DNA of 64,000 nt from contig JAKASU010000002.1 in NCBI GenBank assembly GCA_021818925.1, positions 25,347 to 89,346 on the forward strand, read 5' to 3'. Under the pieces are notes generated by a model. It saw only the letters and a program-made list of their open reading frames with translations. It made no database searches and was not told where the DNA came from. This DNA comes from Microcaldota archaeon. Its GTDB lineage: Archaea > Micrarchaeota > Micrarchaeia > Micrarchaeales > CABMGC01. The translations under genes and the position numbers were made by a program. This document shows, piece by piece, positions 40,933 through 50,590 of this stretch; position 1 is the first letter of the stretch; each line of letters starts with the position of its first letter.

Positions 40933-41160
40933 TTGAGAGGAAAAGAGACAGCGGTAACGTGCGACTCGTGCGGAAGAAAGGTGCCCAGGAACAAGGCTGT
41001 ATCCTTTGAGAAGGCGATCAGTTTCAACACGGAGCTGCACAACGCCAACGACGTGCGCTTCTTCGAGAGGAGGAAGGTGTACTACTGCATAAGCTGCGCA
41101 AAACACAGGGGCATATTCGAGAAGAAGAAAGAGATGGCTGAGAGGAACAAACGCTTCTGA
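40933..41160 (+). CDS. Ribosomal protein eS26-like zinc-binding protein
   Basis: 75 residues with CDSCGRKVPRNKAVSFEKAI and KVYYCISCAKHRGIFEKK: two CxxC pairs spaced as in eS26, with the VPRxKA and YYCxSCAxH signatures. eS26 lies at the mRNA exit of the 30S subunit and is only found in some archaea. Start TTG at 40933 with GGTG upstream. The membrane protein gene follows by 4 nt. Confidence 0.7.
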   Translation: MRGKETAVTCDSCGRKVPRNKAVSFEKAISFNTELHNANDVRFFERRKVYYCISCAKHRGIFEKKKEMAERNKRF

Positions 41161-41164
41161 GCCG

Positions 41165-42001
41165 GTGGCTCGCTTGACCGTGAACCCAAACGACCTGCTG
41201 ATATTCAAGATGCGTGGAATGACCAGCGCGCAGAGAAAGCAGCCCGAGGCGAAGGCGCAGCGTGCTGCCGAAGGGCCCGAGGGCGCCGCACAAAAGGAGG
41301 TCAAGCAGAGAAAGCCGCTTTTTGCACCTAAACCGAAGCGGGAGCGCAAGCCCGAGATTGAGAAGGAGGCCAGGAAGCCTGTTTACACGCAGCCCGAGAA
41401 GGAGCAACCGAAGCTAATCAACCCGTACAGCGAGGAAGACGAGACAAGGCTCCGCGAATTAGAGACGCTTGAGCAGCGCGTGGCTCTCTACGCGAACCCG
41501 CCTGCGGGCCTTGAGGCAGAGAGGCACGATGCGAAGAGCAGGGGCGGAGAGGCGGAGAAGAACGGATTCTCGACGCTGACAGGCGTGCTCCTTGTCTCGA
41601 ACGCGATAATCTTCGGCTACTTCATCTACCCTCAGGCGATCTTCCTGGTCGGCTATGCTGTGCAGAACGGCATAGCAACGCTCCTCTTTCAGCTGAGCTA
41701 CGAGTACGGCACCTCCTTGGTTAACCTGATACTTACGCTGATGAGCGCCCTGAGCGGACTGCTGATGATCGCAAATGTGAGGAGGAGCCACCTGCTGGGC
41801 GGCGCGACCGGCTCCATAATGCTCCTGGCGATAAGCTTCGAGTACCTGACAAGCAACGCAGACTATCTCCTAGTGGTAAGCGTGATAGCGTTTGTGAGCA
41901 TAGTTTCGCTCGCGTACGGAAGGATGAGCGCGGCGAGCATCGGAGAAAGCGAGGCCGTTATACCCGAAGAGGTTGCCTGGCCAAGGATGGAAACCTTCTG
42001 A
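41165..42001 (+). CDS. Membrane protein with long charged N-terminal region
   Basis: 278 residues. The first ~135 are Lys/Glu/Arg/Pro-rich and probably disordered (KPKRERKPEIEKEARKPVYT), followed by about four membrane helices (LTGVLLVSNAIIFGYFIYPQ; LVNLILTLMSALSGLLMIAN; GSIMLLAISFEYL; LLVVSVIAFVSIVSLAYG). Start GTG at 41165. No family recognised. It probably shares a transcript with the eS26-like gene. Confidence 0.6.
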   Translation: MARLTVNPNDLLIFKMRGMTSAQRKQPEAKAQRAAEGPEGAAQKEVKQRKPLFAPKPKRERKPEIEKEARKPVYTQPEKEQPKLINPYSEEDETRLRELETLEQRVALYANPPAGLEAERHDAKSRGGEAEKNGFSTLTGVLLVSNAIIFGYFIYPQAIFLVGYAVQNGIATLLFQLSYEYGTSLVNLILTLMSALSGLLMIANVRRSHLLGGATGSIMLLAISFEYLTSNADYLLVVSVIAFVSIVSLAYGRMSAASIGESEAVIPEEVAWPRMETF

Positions 42002-42024
42002 TCTCTGGCACTACAGGCATGCGG

Positions 42025-43983
42025 CTACTTGAACCTTATCGAGTCGAGGTTCATCGGGGCCCTGCCCTCGACGCGGAACTTCATCGCCATGCTCCTCGCG
42101 AGATCCTCGCACTTGGCCTCCTCGCCGTGCATGGTGAATATCTTCTTTGGCTGGCCCGGCCTGAGGCTCTGAACGAAGTTCATGAGCTGCCTGCGGTCGC
42201 TGTGGCCGGAGAAGCCCTCTATCGTGCGAACCTGCATCTTGATCTGCACGGGCACGAGCTTTCCGTCCTCTCCGGGCAGGGCTATCTCCCTGAAGCCGTT
42301 CTGGACCTTCCTGCCCAGCGAGTTCACGCTGTTGTATCCGACGAATACGATCGCGTTGCGCTCATCCTCCGCCAGAGCCTTGAAGTACTCCAGGCTCGTG
42401 CCCCCGTTCAGCATGCCTCCGCTCGCCAGTATGACCGACGGCCCCCTGTCGACTATCTCCCTGCGCTCGCCCTTCGCGACCTCGAACACCTCGCTCTCGA
42501 AAGGAGAGTTGTTGCTGAGTATCCTGTGCTGCAGTCCCGCCTTCAGGTATTCAGGGTATGCCGTGTGTATCGCGCTCGCCTCGAGGATCATACCGTCGAG
42601 GTATATCGGGGCGTCGAGCTTGTACTTCGGGTTGTTCGCAACGTAGCTCTCCATGACGAGCATGAGCTCCTGCGCCCTTCCGACAGCGAATACGGGGATG
42701 AGCACCTTGCCCTTGTTGTCTATGACGCCCTTTATCAGGTCCATGAGCTGGAGCTCCGCGTCCTGCCTGTTCGATGTGACGTCGCGCGGGCCTCCGTAGG
42801 TGCTCTCTATGAAGAGCGAGTCTATGCGCGGATACCTTATGTCCGCCTGGTCCAGCAGCCTCGTGAACCCGAACTTCAGGTCGCCGCTGTGCACCACGTT
42901 GTACAGGCCCTCGCCTATGTGGAGGTGCACCAGTCCGCTGCCGAGTATGTGGCCTGCGTTGTGGTAAGTGAGCTTTACCTCGTCCGTCACGTTTGTGACC
43001 TCTCCGTAGTCCCTGGTGACCATGTGCGAGAGCATCTTCTTGATGTCCTTCTCCTCGTAGAGCGGAGTTCCGCCGCCCCTGATGACCAGCTTCGTGTAGT
43101 CGTAGAGAAGCAATGCTGCCAAATCCCTGGTTGGCGGAGTGCAGTACACAGGTCCCTCGTACCCGAACTTGAAAAGGTAGGGCACGAAGCCTATGTGGTC
43201 CATGTGCCCGTGCGTGAGTATGACCGCGTCGATGTCGTTTATCGTTATGTTGGCGCTGTCAAGATACGGGAAGGCCTTGTTGCTGTCGCCGGTTACCGCA
43301 TCCAGCCCCTTGATCGCAGGTTCGGGGCTGACCCCGCAGTCGATTATCAGCTTCGAGTGGTTCGTCTCTATCAGCAGGCTGCTCCTTCCGACCTCGCGGA
43401 AGCCTCCGAGCGCCGTGGCCTTGATCCACTCGCTCTTCACTATCGGCTGGTTTATCTTCCTGCCTATCGTTGTGAGGAACTTCTTCCTGAAATCAGCTTC
43501 CTTGAAGAGCATCTGGCGCACGCCCTTTATCACGTCGCTGTTCATAGTGGGTATGCGCAGCACCCTGGGCACCCAGCCGGTCTCGGTTACTATCTTTATC
43601 AGCGTGCTGCCGCCCTTGCCTATCACCAGCCCGGGCTTCATCGCCTCTATCTGTACCTCGTTGAACTCTGGCACATATCTTATGCCCTCCTCCTTGACTC
43701 CGGCGTCGGGCGCAACTATCTCGAGTATCTTCTTCGTCGCCTTCTCCGGCTCCATCAGGCTCGATGTGTCGCTCCTGACAATGAGCTTCTTCTTGATCGT
43801 TGTGGAGACATTCCTTATGACGTTCTCGTCGCCGTATATGGCAGATACGTTCTTCACGTATATGACAACATCTGGACCCTCGAAATCGGCCTTGGTGAGG
43901 CCCGCGTCCTTAGGCACGAGCTCCTTGACCGTTTCCAGTATGTTCTTTGCCTCGTGTTTTTCTTCTTCAGTCAATCTTATCAA
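42025..43983 (-). CDS. aCPSF1/FttA-type beta-CASP ribonuclease with KH domains
   Basis: The archaeal homologue of CPSF73, the factor that terminates transcription by cutting RNA. Two N-terminal KH domains (VQIEAMKPGLVIGKGGSTLI), then a metallo-beta-lactamase domain with THGHMDHIGF, HNAGHILGSG, HSGDLKFG, and the beta-CASP part with ESTYGG, VFAVGRAQEL and the C-terminal SGHSDRRQLM and MHGE motifs. 652 residues, full length. A 773-residue frame on the opposite strand is its shadow. Confidence 0.96.
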   Translation of the reverse strand: MIRLTEEEKHEAKNILETVKELVPKDAGLTKADFEGPDVVIYVKNVSAIYGDENVIRNVSTTIKKKLIVRSDTSSLMEPEKATKKILEIVAPDAGVKEEGIRYVPEFNEVQIEAMKPGLVIGKGGSTLIKIVTETGWVPRVLRIPTMNSDVIKGVRQMLFKEADFRKKFLTTIGRKINQPIVKSEWIKATALGGFREVGRSSLLIETNHSKLIIDCGVSPEPAIKGLDAVTGDSNKAFPYLDSANITINDIDAVILTHGHMDHIGFVPYLFKFGYEGPVYCTPPTRDLAALLLYDYTKLVIRGGGTPLYEEKDIKKMLSHMVTRDYGEVTNVTDEVKLTYHNAGHILGSGLVHLHIGEGLYNVVHSGDLKFGFTRLLDQADIRYPRIDSLFIESTYGGPRDVTSNRQDAELQLMDLIKGVIDNKGKVLIPVFAVGRAQELMLVMESYVANNPKYKLDAPIYLDGMILEASAIHTAYPEYLKAGLQHRILSNNSPFESEVFEVAKGERREIVDRGPSVILASGGMLNGGTSLEYFKALAEDERNAIVFVGYNSVNSLGRKVQNGFREIALPGEDGKLVPVQIKMQVRTIEGFSGHSDRRQLMNFVQSLRPGQPKKIFTMHGEEAKCEDLARSMAMKFRVEGRAPMNLDSIRFK

Positions 43984-44046
43984 CTTAGAATCTGCTGGTT
44001 TACGCCTTGTCTAGCAAAAAGCAACAAAAAGACAAAACAAATTCGA

Positions 44047-44688
44047 TTACGCCGCCTTGAGCAGCTTGTCGACTTCTTCCTTGCTGTACTCCTTGAAGCC
44101 CTTCTTCGTTATGGTGGCTATCCTCATCGCCCCTCCCGTAGCCGAGCTCCTCTTCATGGCTGCCTGCAGCGCCTTGACCGCGTGCTTTATCCCTTCAGAT
44201 GTGGTCATGCTGCCCGCGTATGTAGTGTCAAGATAGCCGAGCGCGGACGCCATGCCCGAGCCTATGCTCGTGTACTTGCCCTCCTTCTGCGCGCTTCCTA
44301 TGGCGTCGAGGCTTATCAGCTCAGGCTCTCCCCTGTTTAGCCCGCCGACTATGAGGAAGGCGTAGCCCATCTCTGAGACGCTCTCCCGGAGTATGAATCC
44401 GAGAAGCGATGCCGCTGCGGAAGGCGAGAGCGAATGGCCCTCCTGCATCTTGTACATCTCGCTCTGCACTCGAAGAAGCTTTACAACGTATTCTGCATAG
44501 CCCGCGACTCCGGCGAATAGCACGCCCAGATTGTCATCTATTTTGTAGAGCTTGATCGCGGCGTCGCTGCCTATGAAATCGCCGAGCGTAGCCCTGCTGT
44601 CAGCAGCGAGGACTATGCCGTCATTGCAGATGAGCCCGACCGTTGTCGTGCCCTTCCTTATCGCTTCGCTTATTGCCTTCAAGTCCAT
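44047..44688 (-). CDS. psmB: Proteasome beta subunit
   Basis: Catalytic subunit of the 20S proteasome. A 13-residue propeptide (MDLKAISEAIRKG) precedes the nucleophile T14 (TTTVGLICNDGIVLAADSRA). D30 and K46 match the mature Asp17 and Lys33 of the active site. 213 residues. The alpha subunit and PAN are not in the window; a PAC2 protein is at 29 kb. Confidence 0.95.
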   Translation of the reverse strand: MDLKAISEAIRKGTTTVGLICNDGIVLAADSRATLGDFIGSDAAIKLYKIDDNLGVLFAGVAGYAEYVVKLLRVQSEMYKMQEGHSLSPSAAASLLGFILRESVSEMGYAFLIVGGLNRGEPELISLDAIGSAQKEGKYTSIGSGMASALGYLDTTYAGSMTTSEGIKHAVKALQAAMKRSSATGGAMRIATITKKGFKEYSKEEVDKLLKAA

Positions 44689-44739
44689 TGGTTCACCAGG
44701 ATGGCTAACTGAAAAAAGAAATGCTAAAAGCAGACGCCC

Positions 44740-44979
44740 CTAACGTATTATTAGGCTACCATTACCTATAAAATACTTGCTATCTTCGTCTGCAATCTCA
44801 GCGTACGCGAATGTCCTATGCACGTCCGTGACCTTGACCCTGTAAGCTTTGCCTATCCTTGTCTTCGCGTTCTTCACGAAAACAACGATGCCGTTCACGC
44901 TGCCTATCCCTTCGCCCCTTGGGCTCTTCCCTTTTATGTCCACGCTGTACAACTCGCCTGCCTGCAACTCGCCCACCAT
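44740..44979 (-). CDS. TRAM domain protein
   Basis: 79 residues: a single TRAM beta-barrel, with SVDIKGKSPRGEGIGSVNGI and RIGKAYRVKVTDVHRTFAYA. Archaeal single-TRAM proteins act as RNA chaperones, often cold-responsive. Its start is preceded by GGTG; a folded leader of ~50 nt (stem CCACTC..GAGTGG, 45002-45056) may lie 5' of it. Confidence 0.85.
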   Translation of the reverse strand: MVGELQAGELYSVDIKGKSPRGEGIGSVNGIVVFVKNAKTRIGKAYRVKVTDVHRTFAYAEIADEDSKYFIGNGSLIIR

Positions 44980-45110
44980 ATTCTACACCTTTAAGTATGC
45001 ACCCACTCGTACCCTACCCAACTGGTACCTGAATAGGTGGTAGAGTGGAAACTATTTAAGTGTTGTGTGCTGGTTTATGTAAAAAACGACACTAAGTCAG
45101 GTGTCTTACT

Positions 45111-47333
45111 CTAACTGTGCTGTTTAAAAGTAATGTTCATGATGCCGATGTTTCCGTACGTCGTCTGGTTGCTCGCAGAGGAGAAGAAGACGAGATAGTT
45201 GATGCCAGGATTCAGGCCTGTGCTGATCGTGAAGTTCTGTAGCGATGGTGTGAGGTTCAGCTCGTTTATGATCTGGTTGTTCAGGTATATGTACTCGGTC
45301 TTCGAGCTGAAGGGCGAGAGCGCACGGAAGGTTACGTTAACCTTGGCGTAGCTCGGAGAGTAGATGTTCACGTATGCGGGATCTGTGCCGAACCATGTTT
45401 CCAGGTAGTCGCTGCTGCAGAGCGGAGAGTTGCCGCACAGCACCCAGCCCGGCTGCCATACGCTCTGCGGGTTGTTGAACAGCACAGGAGTGTATGCGGT
45501 CAGTGAGGTTCCCGCGGTGTTCGCTACCTTTTTTGTTGAGAATATTATGGTGCTGTTGCTCTGGTACACCGGATAGCCCAGGAAGCTTGCAAAGTATGCC
45601 ACTATCTGATTCAGGTCGCTTGCGTTGTAAGCCTGCCTCATTATCGCGACGAAACCCACGTTGTAAGCGCCTAGGAAGAATGATGTCGCGTTAGTGTAGT
45701 TGACCTGCACCGGAGAGCCGTACACGAGCCCCTGGCCCGTCTGCAGGTAGTATGCTGAAGTGACTGCGGGCACGTTTACCAGCATGTAGAGCTGCGTGGT
45801 GTTCGTCCTTGTCGCGTAGCCTCCGACAAGCGGATGCTTGAATGCCGTCTGGTAGTACATCGCCAAGCCGGGATACAGCTCTGGCTGGGAACTGGAGAAA
45901 TTCGGTATCGCCGGCAGCGCCAGCACGGAGAAGTTGCCTGTAAGGTTGCCAAGCTCTCGGTACGCGTGAGGTATCGTGGTGTTGAGCGTGTACATGCTGT
46001 TGAGCATCGCCGTGCTCGTGGGCCACGAGTTGTACTCCACTATCAGCAGAGCGAAGAAGACGACGGGTATGTACTTCTTGAAGTGCGAGGACGAGTACTT
46101 GGCTTCAAGCTCCACAAGTCCTATCGCCGCGAAGATCGCTATGAAGAGCTCTAGAGGAATGTCAAACCTTCCCGGCTCGCGCAGCACATTGAAGAACGGA
46201 ATTGCGTGGTATATCAGGTACACGCCGGGCACGACGGTCACGTTGCCGTTGATCTGCAGGTAGGGGCCAATGGAGAGAAGTCCGAAGACAATCATGAGCG
46301 CGAGGTACATGCCTGTATTCGAGAACCTGCTCTTGTACTCGTGAGCAAGCCCGAGGAGCGCAAGGAGCATCACACTGTATCCTATGTATGTTGTTCGCTC
46401 AGCAGGCGCGGGAGCGACGACTGGTGCGAACCCGCTGCTAAGGAAGCTGAACAGGCCGTTGAACTGGCTTGGGACGAAGAAGGAGAGGAGATCTGGGCTG
46501 TAGAGCTCGTTGTACGTTATAGTGGCCTGCGAGTTCACCGAAGAGAGCACGCCCTGGCCGAGGTGCGTCGCTATGCCAATGATGAAGGGCGAGCCCACGA
46601 CGAGTACTGTGACCGCCACCTCGCCGATCATGATGAGGAACCTGGTGTTGTAGACCTTGTGCCTGTGCTCCTTGGCCAGCGCCATAACCGCGATTATGAC
46701 CACGGCGATTATCAGCGCCATCAGTCCCTGCTCTATGTCTCCCATGAAAGTGAGCAGCACGAACGATAGCCCCGCGCCGATTGCGTATAAGTGCTTCTTC
46801 TCCTCCAGCGCGAGAAGAAAGAGCAGGATGAAGAGCGGAATGAACTCTATGTTGGTGAACTGCAGGTGGCCGAACGCCTGTATTGTGTGTATAGGGCTGA
46901 ACGCGAATATCGCGCCAGCTAAGAACGACGCCGCCTTGTGCTTTGTCACGTGGAACGCGAGCATGTATGTGAAGAGGCCTGCGAGCGCGAAGCCGAGCAG
47001 GAAGATTATATTGTAGGCGAACGCGAGGCTGACAGGCTGGAAGACAGCGCTAACCAGACCCGCTATCGGAGCAAGGGTCTGAGTCGCAAGGTTGGCGCCC
47101 ACGGGGTACAGGATGTAATTGGTCAGGTAGGGGCTTGCGTGCAGCACGAACATCGAGTACGGCACCCACCACAGTTCCCACATGCTCTGGAAGGTGTCGC
47201 CTCCGGTCCCTGGAACCGCTGAGGTTATGCCCGCGGTGATCGGCCAGAACAGGATGAGCGAGATTACCAGATATGCGAAAGCGATAATCAGGTAGCGTTT
47301 CAGCTCCTGCGCGTCCAAGCTGATGCCAAACAT
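45111..47333 (-). CDS. GT-C-like multi-spanning membrane protein with extracellular C-terminal domain
   Basis: 740 residues. About 12 membrane helices over the first ~430 residues, with GDTFQSMWELWWVPY after the first helix: an Asp in the first outer loop is the hallmark of GT-C glycosyltransferases. The remaining ~300 residues are outside, Asn/Thr/Ser-rich with many sequons and a final jelly-roll-like domain. Probably transfers a lipid-linked sugar to surface glycans. ATG 47333 is preferred to GTG 47378. The flippase and GT2 genes are divergent next door. Confidence 0.7.
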   Translation of the reverse strand: MFGISLDAQELKRYLIIAFAYLVISLILFWPITAGITSAVPGTGGDTFQSMWELWWVPYSMFVLHASPYLTNYILYPVGANLATQTLAPIAGLVSAVFQPVSLAFAYNIIFLLGFALAGLFTYMLAFHVTKHKAASFLAGAIFAFSPIHTIQAFGHLQFTNIEFIPLFILLFLLALEEKKHLYAIGAGLSFVLLTFMGDIEQGLMALIIAVVIIAVMALAKEHRHKVYNTRFLIMIGEVAVTVLVVGSPFIIGIATHLGQGVLSSVNSQATITYNELYSPDLLSFFVPSQFNGLFSFLSSGFAPVVAPAPAERTTYIGYSVMLLALLGLAHEYKSRFSNTGMYLALMIVFGLLSIGPYLQINGNVTVVPGVYLIYHAIPFFNVLREPGRFDIPLELFIAIFAAIGLVELEAKYSSSHFKKYIPVVFFALLIVEYNSWPTSTAMLNSMYTLNTTIPHAYRELGNLTGNFSVLALPAIPNFSSSQPELYPGLAMYYQTAFKHPLVGGYATRTNTTQLYMLVNVPAVTSAYYLQTGQGLVYGSPVQVNYTNATSFFLGAYNVGFVAIMRQAYNASDLNQIVAYFASFLGYPVYQSNSTIIFSTKKVANTAGTSLTAYTPVLFNNPQSVWQPGWVLCGNSPLCSSDYLETWFGTDPAYVNIYSPSYAKVNVTFRALSPFSSKTEYIYLNNQIINELNLTPSLQNFTISTGLNPGINYLVFFSSASNQTTYGNIGIMNITFKQHS

Positions 47334-47402
47334 GAAAAACAATGATAAATTGCAAACTATAGTTAATAAGCTTTCCACAGTTAAGAATTCGTTGGCGAGA
47401 GC

Positions 47403-48983
47403 GTGGCGAAGAGCAAAGAATCACTCGGCAGAAGGGGCGCCAGGACGTTCTCCGTGCTCACCGTTGGCAGGACGGTAAGTCTTCTCATAGGAGTGCTGAG
47501 CATAATCATCATAGCCAGGCTCCTCGGACCTGACGGCTACGGCGTCTTCACGATCGCCTTCGCGTTCTTCTCGCTCGTGAGCGCCGCAAGCAACTTCGGC
47601 TTCGGCCAGTACCTGATAAAGCACATCTCCGAGTCGGAGGACAGGCGCGACAAGCAGGGCTTCGCAAGAGCGCTGTCCGCCGGGCTGGCATCGGTGGTGA
47701 TAATAGGCTTCCTCCTCTCGATACTGGGCATCGCGATAAGCGGAACAGTGGCTTCAATCCTGAACATCCAAGGAGTCAACGCGACAATACTCGTTGTCGC
47801 CGCTTCTACCGTGTTCTTCGCGATGATGTACGGCAGCACAGATTATGCCCTCATAGGCGCGGGGAAGAACGTTGCGGCCGTGCTGGTTGAGACTCTTGAG
47901 AACATCATTCTTCTTGTAGTTGGAGTGGCGCTTGTGCTCCTCGGGTACGGGGCCACGGGCGCGATGGCCGGCATACTGGTAAGCTACATGGTTGCCGGAG
48001 CGCTCGGGTCGCTGCTGATATTCAGGTTCGCCCACAGGAGCATGCGTGTGAAGATAACCCTGCCCACCACGGCAGACATGAAAGGCGCGGCGAAGTTCGC
48101 GCTGCCCATAGGAGGAAACAACTTCCTGAACAACAGCATGCCTAGCCTCACCACTCTTGTGCTAGGCTTCTTCGTGTCAGCGTACCAGCTTGGAAACTTC
48201 GGGATAGCTATGCGCGCCAGGACCATACTCTCAACGTTCTACATAACCGCTGCCGTAACCCTGATTCCAGCGCTGACGATTGCGATAGCAAGGGAGAGGC
48301 CGGGCAGGAAGAACGTCAAGCTCGAGCTTGTGTACAACAAGTCGATGGAGTACTCGGTGTTGGCGAGCGTGCCGATAATCGCCTATCTTGGAGTGTACTC
48401 GACGCCGCTCGTCTACCTGCTCGTCTCGCAGAGCTTCGGGCTGGCTCCCCTCTACCTGAGCTTGATTGCGCTGGGCACCATAATAGGCGTTGTGGGGGTT
48501 TACGCCACCAGCATATTCATAGCCAAGGGGAGAACCTCGAAACTCATACGGTACACTGGCATCTGCACAGCGGTGCAGCTTGCATCTCTTGCCCTGCTCG
48601 TTCCGCGGTTCGGTGTAATCGGAGCGATAGTGTCGCTCTTCTTCGTGGAGGGGATTGTCTGCGACTTCCTATTCCTTCGCGGCGCAAGGACCGTGCTGGG
48701 GCTCAGGACCGACTACAGGGGCTTGCTGCGGGCCTTCGTGAGCAACGCAGCACTGGCCGTGGCTTTCGCCCTCGGCCTCTATCTCTCCGGCTTCGCGCTG
48801 CAGCTCGCCTACGGCATACTTATCGTGCTCTTTGCCTATCCTTTCTTCCTTGTATTATTCAGGTCGATGGGCAGGGAAGACATTGCGATACTACGCAATG
48901 CTACGGAGAAGCTGCCGGCTTTGCGTCTGGTGCTTGATCCTGTGCTTTCATACTTTTGCTTCCTTATCTATCACCTACAATGA
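47403..48983 (+). CDS. Flippase (Wzx/polysaccharide biosynthesis type), copy 1
   Basis: 526 residues, 12-14 membrane helices, of the MATE/Wzx family: RRGARTFSVLTVGRTVSLLI at the start, ARLLGPDGYGVFTIAFAFFS and ADMKGAAKFALPIGGNNFLN in loops. Moves lipid-linked oligosaccharides across the membrane. GTG start at 47403. Its stop overlaps the next flippase's ATG (ATGA at 48980-48983), so the two are translationally coupled. Confidence 0.88.
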   Translation: MAKSKESLGRRGARTFSVLTVGRTVSLLIGVLSIIIIARLLGPDGYGVFTIAFAFFSLVSAASNFGFGQYLIKHISESEDRRDKQGFARALSAGLASVVIIGFLLSILGIAISGTVASILNIQGVNATILVVAASTVFFAMMYGSTDYALIGAGKNVAAVLVETLENIILLVVGVALVLLGYGATGAMAGILVSYMVAGALGSLLIFRFAHRSMRVKITLPTTADMKGAAKFALPIGGNNFLNNSMPSLTTLVLGFFVSAYQLGNFGIAMRARTILSTFYITAAVTLIPALTIAIARERPGRKNVKLELVYNKSMEYSVLASVPIIAYLGVYSTPLVYLLVSQSFGLAPLYLSLIALGTIIGVVGVYATSIFIAKGRTSKLIRYTGICTAVQLASLALLVPRFGVIGAIVSLFFVEGIVCDFLFLRGARTVLGLRTDYRGLLRAFVSNAALAVAFALGLYLSGFALQLAYGILIVLFAYPFFLVLFRSMGREDIAILRNATEKLPALRLVLDPVLSYFCFLIYHLQ

Positions 48984-50557
48984 GTGACAACATGGATCAG
49001 CAGAGTGAGATAGAGACGCTTGAACTCGGAGTGAAGAGCGCGAAGGTGGCGTCGCTTGTAGGCATGACGCAGCTGCTCTCGATACTCATAGGCGGGGTCA
49101 CGCTCATCGTGCTGGCGAGGCTGCTGCTGCCCACAGAATACGGAATATACACTCTGGCCTACAGCGTCTCGGTTCTGTTCTCTGCGTTTGGACTGTCAGG
49201 AATCGGCCATTATCTAAACAAGTACATACCGTTTTGGACTGCGAGAAGGAAGAAGGACGATCTCAGCAGAGATCTTGGGGCAAGCTTTGCTGTGCTTATC
49301 GGAATAAGCCTAGCTGCTACGGCGGTTGGGGTCGCATTCAGCGGCGTCATATCGCAGTACGTGTTTCATAGCACCGCCTACATAAGCCTGATCGACCTCG
49401 CCCTTGCCACGATTGTGTTCACCCAGCTGATGTACCTTGCCTACAATGCGCTAATAGGGTTCAAGGACGGGGTTGGATCGGCCCTTACCTACTCTACAGG
49501 CAACATCTTCACCTCCATCGCAAGCATAGCGCTAGTGGTCACGGGTTTCGGGGCGTACGGAGCCATAGCCGGAGTGCTCGTTGGCGCGGTCTGCAGCATT
49601 GCGGTAGGAGCTTTCTTCATAACAAGGCACAGCAGCATACGCTTGACTGCCGGAGACATTGGCGCAAGGGCGAAGCGCATACTCGGTTTCTCTATGCCGA
49701 TAGCTGGCGCGTCAATAATAAGCTCTTTCATGAGCAGTTTCTCCATATTGCTGCTAGGCATCTTCTCTTCCGCTGCCCTGGTGGGATCCTTCGGGGTTGC
49801 TTACAGGATAGGCACGATAGCCACGACAGCGACCGCATTCATAGGCTCGGTGCTGGTGCAGATGTTTGCGAGCGCGCTGGAGACCAGGAAGGCTAGGGAG
49901 AAACTTGGACGGCTTTATAACTATTCTATATACTTCGGGGCGGTGGTCGCGGCACCAATAGCTGTCTACCTCATCGTGCTCGCGCATCCTTTCGTGATTT
50001 CGCTCTTCCCGGAATATACGAGCTCGCTGCTCTACACTCCGGCGCTCACCATCAGCCTTCTCATAGGAACCGTAGGCAGCTATGCGCTTGCGCTCGCCAT
50101 AAGCATGGGGGAGGTGCGTAGAGTGCTAAAGTACACGGTCGTAACAGGCATAGTGCAGTTCGCCCTTCTTCTAGCGCTTGTGCCGCTGATCAACGCGTAC
50201 GGCGTGATAGTGGCGGTATACCTGGCCGGCAGTCTGATGAGCAACTACCTCTACATGCGCTACATGCGTGTGGAGAAGAAGATCAGGACGGAGCTGGGCA
50301 AGGTTTACCGTGTTATCGTGGCCAGCCTTGTGCTTGCAGTCTTCCTGGCCCCGGTTACGTTGGCTCCGATAAGCGAAACGCTGCAGCTTGCAGCTGGAAT
50401 CATTGTTGTTATTGTTCTGTATCCGATATTGCTTGGCATGACCAGATCGATGGGCGAGGGGGAGATGCACCTGCTTCGCGAGTTTGGGAAGAGCACGCCC
50501 GTGGTAGGGAGAATGATCGTCGCAATTGCCTCCTACGTCTCTTACTTCTCAAGGTGA
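48980..50557 (+). CDS. Flippase (Wzx/polysaccharide biosynthesis type), copy 2
   Basis: 525 residues. Same architecture as the first copy: LGVKSAKVASLVGMTQLLSI, ARLLLPTEYGIYTLAYSVSV, RILGFSMPIAGASIISSFMS. The frame is open from 48956, but ATG 48980 overlaps the first flippase stop as ATGA. Two coupled divergent flippases may form a heteromer or move different glycans. Confidence 0.88.
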   Translation: MSDNMDQQSEIETLELGVKSAKVASLVGMTQLLSILIGGVTLIVLARLLLPTEYGIYTLAYSVSVLFSAFGLSGIGHYLNKYIPFWTARRKKDDLSRDLGASFAVLIGISLAATAVGVAFSGVISQYVFHSTAYISLIDLALATIVFTQLMYLAYNALIGFKDGVGSALTYSTGNIFTSIASIALVVTGFGAYGAIAGVLVGAVCSIAVGAFFITRHSSIRLTAGDIGARAKRILGFSMPIAGASIISSFMSSFSILLLGIFSSAALVGSFGVAYRIGTIATTATAFIGSVLVQMFASALETRKAREKLGRLYNYSIYFGAVVAAPIAVYLIVLAHPFVISLFPEYTSSLLYTPALTISLLIGTVGSYALALAISMGEVRRVLKYTVVTGIVQFALLLALVPLINAYGVIVAVYLAGSLMSNYLYMRYMRVEKKIRTELGKVYRVIVASLVLAVFLAPVTLAPISETLQLAAGIIVVIVLYPILLGMTRSMGEGEMHLLREFGKSTPVVGRMIVAIASYVSYFSR

Positions 50558-50590
50558 TGTGAACTGAAAAACACCTACTCTGACTTCACT

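Noticed and set aside
42019..44340. A 773-residue open frame on the plus strand opposite aCPSF1
   Set aside because: The minus strand encodes a full-length, motif-complete aCPSF1. The antisense frame is low in known motifs, rich in Leu/Arg/Val/His typical of reverse-frame shadows in GC-rich genes, and runs past gene borders.
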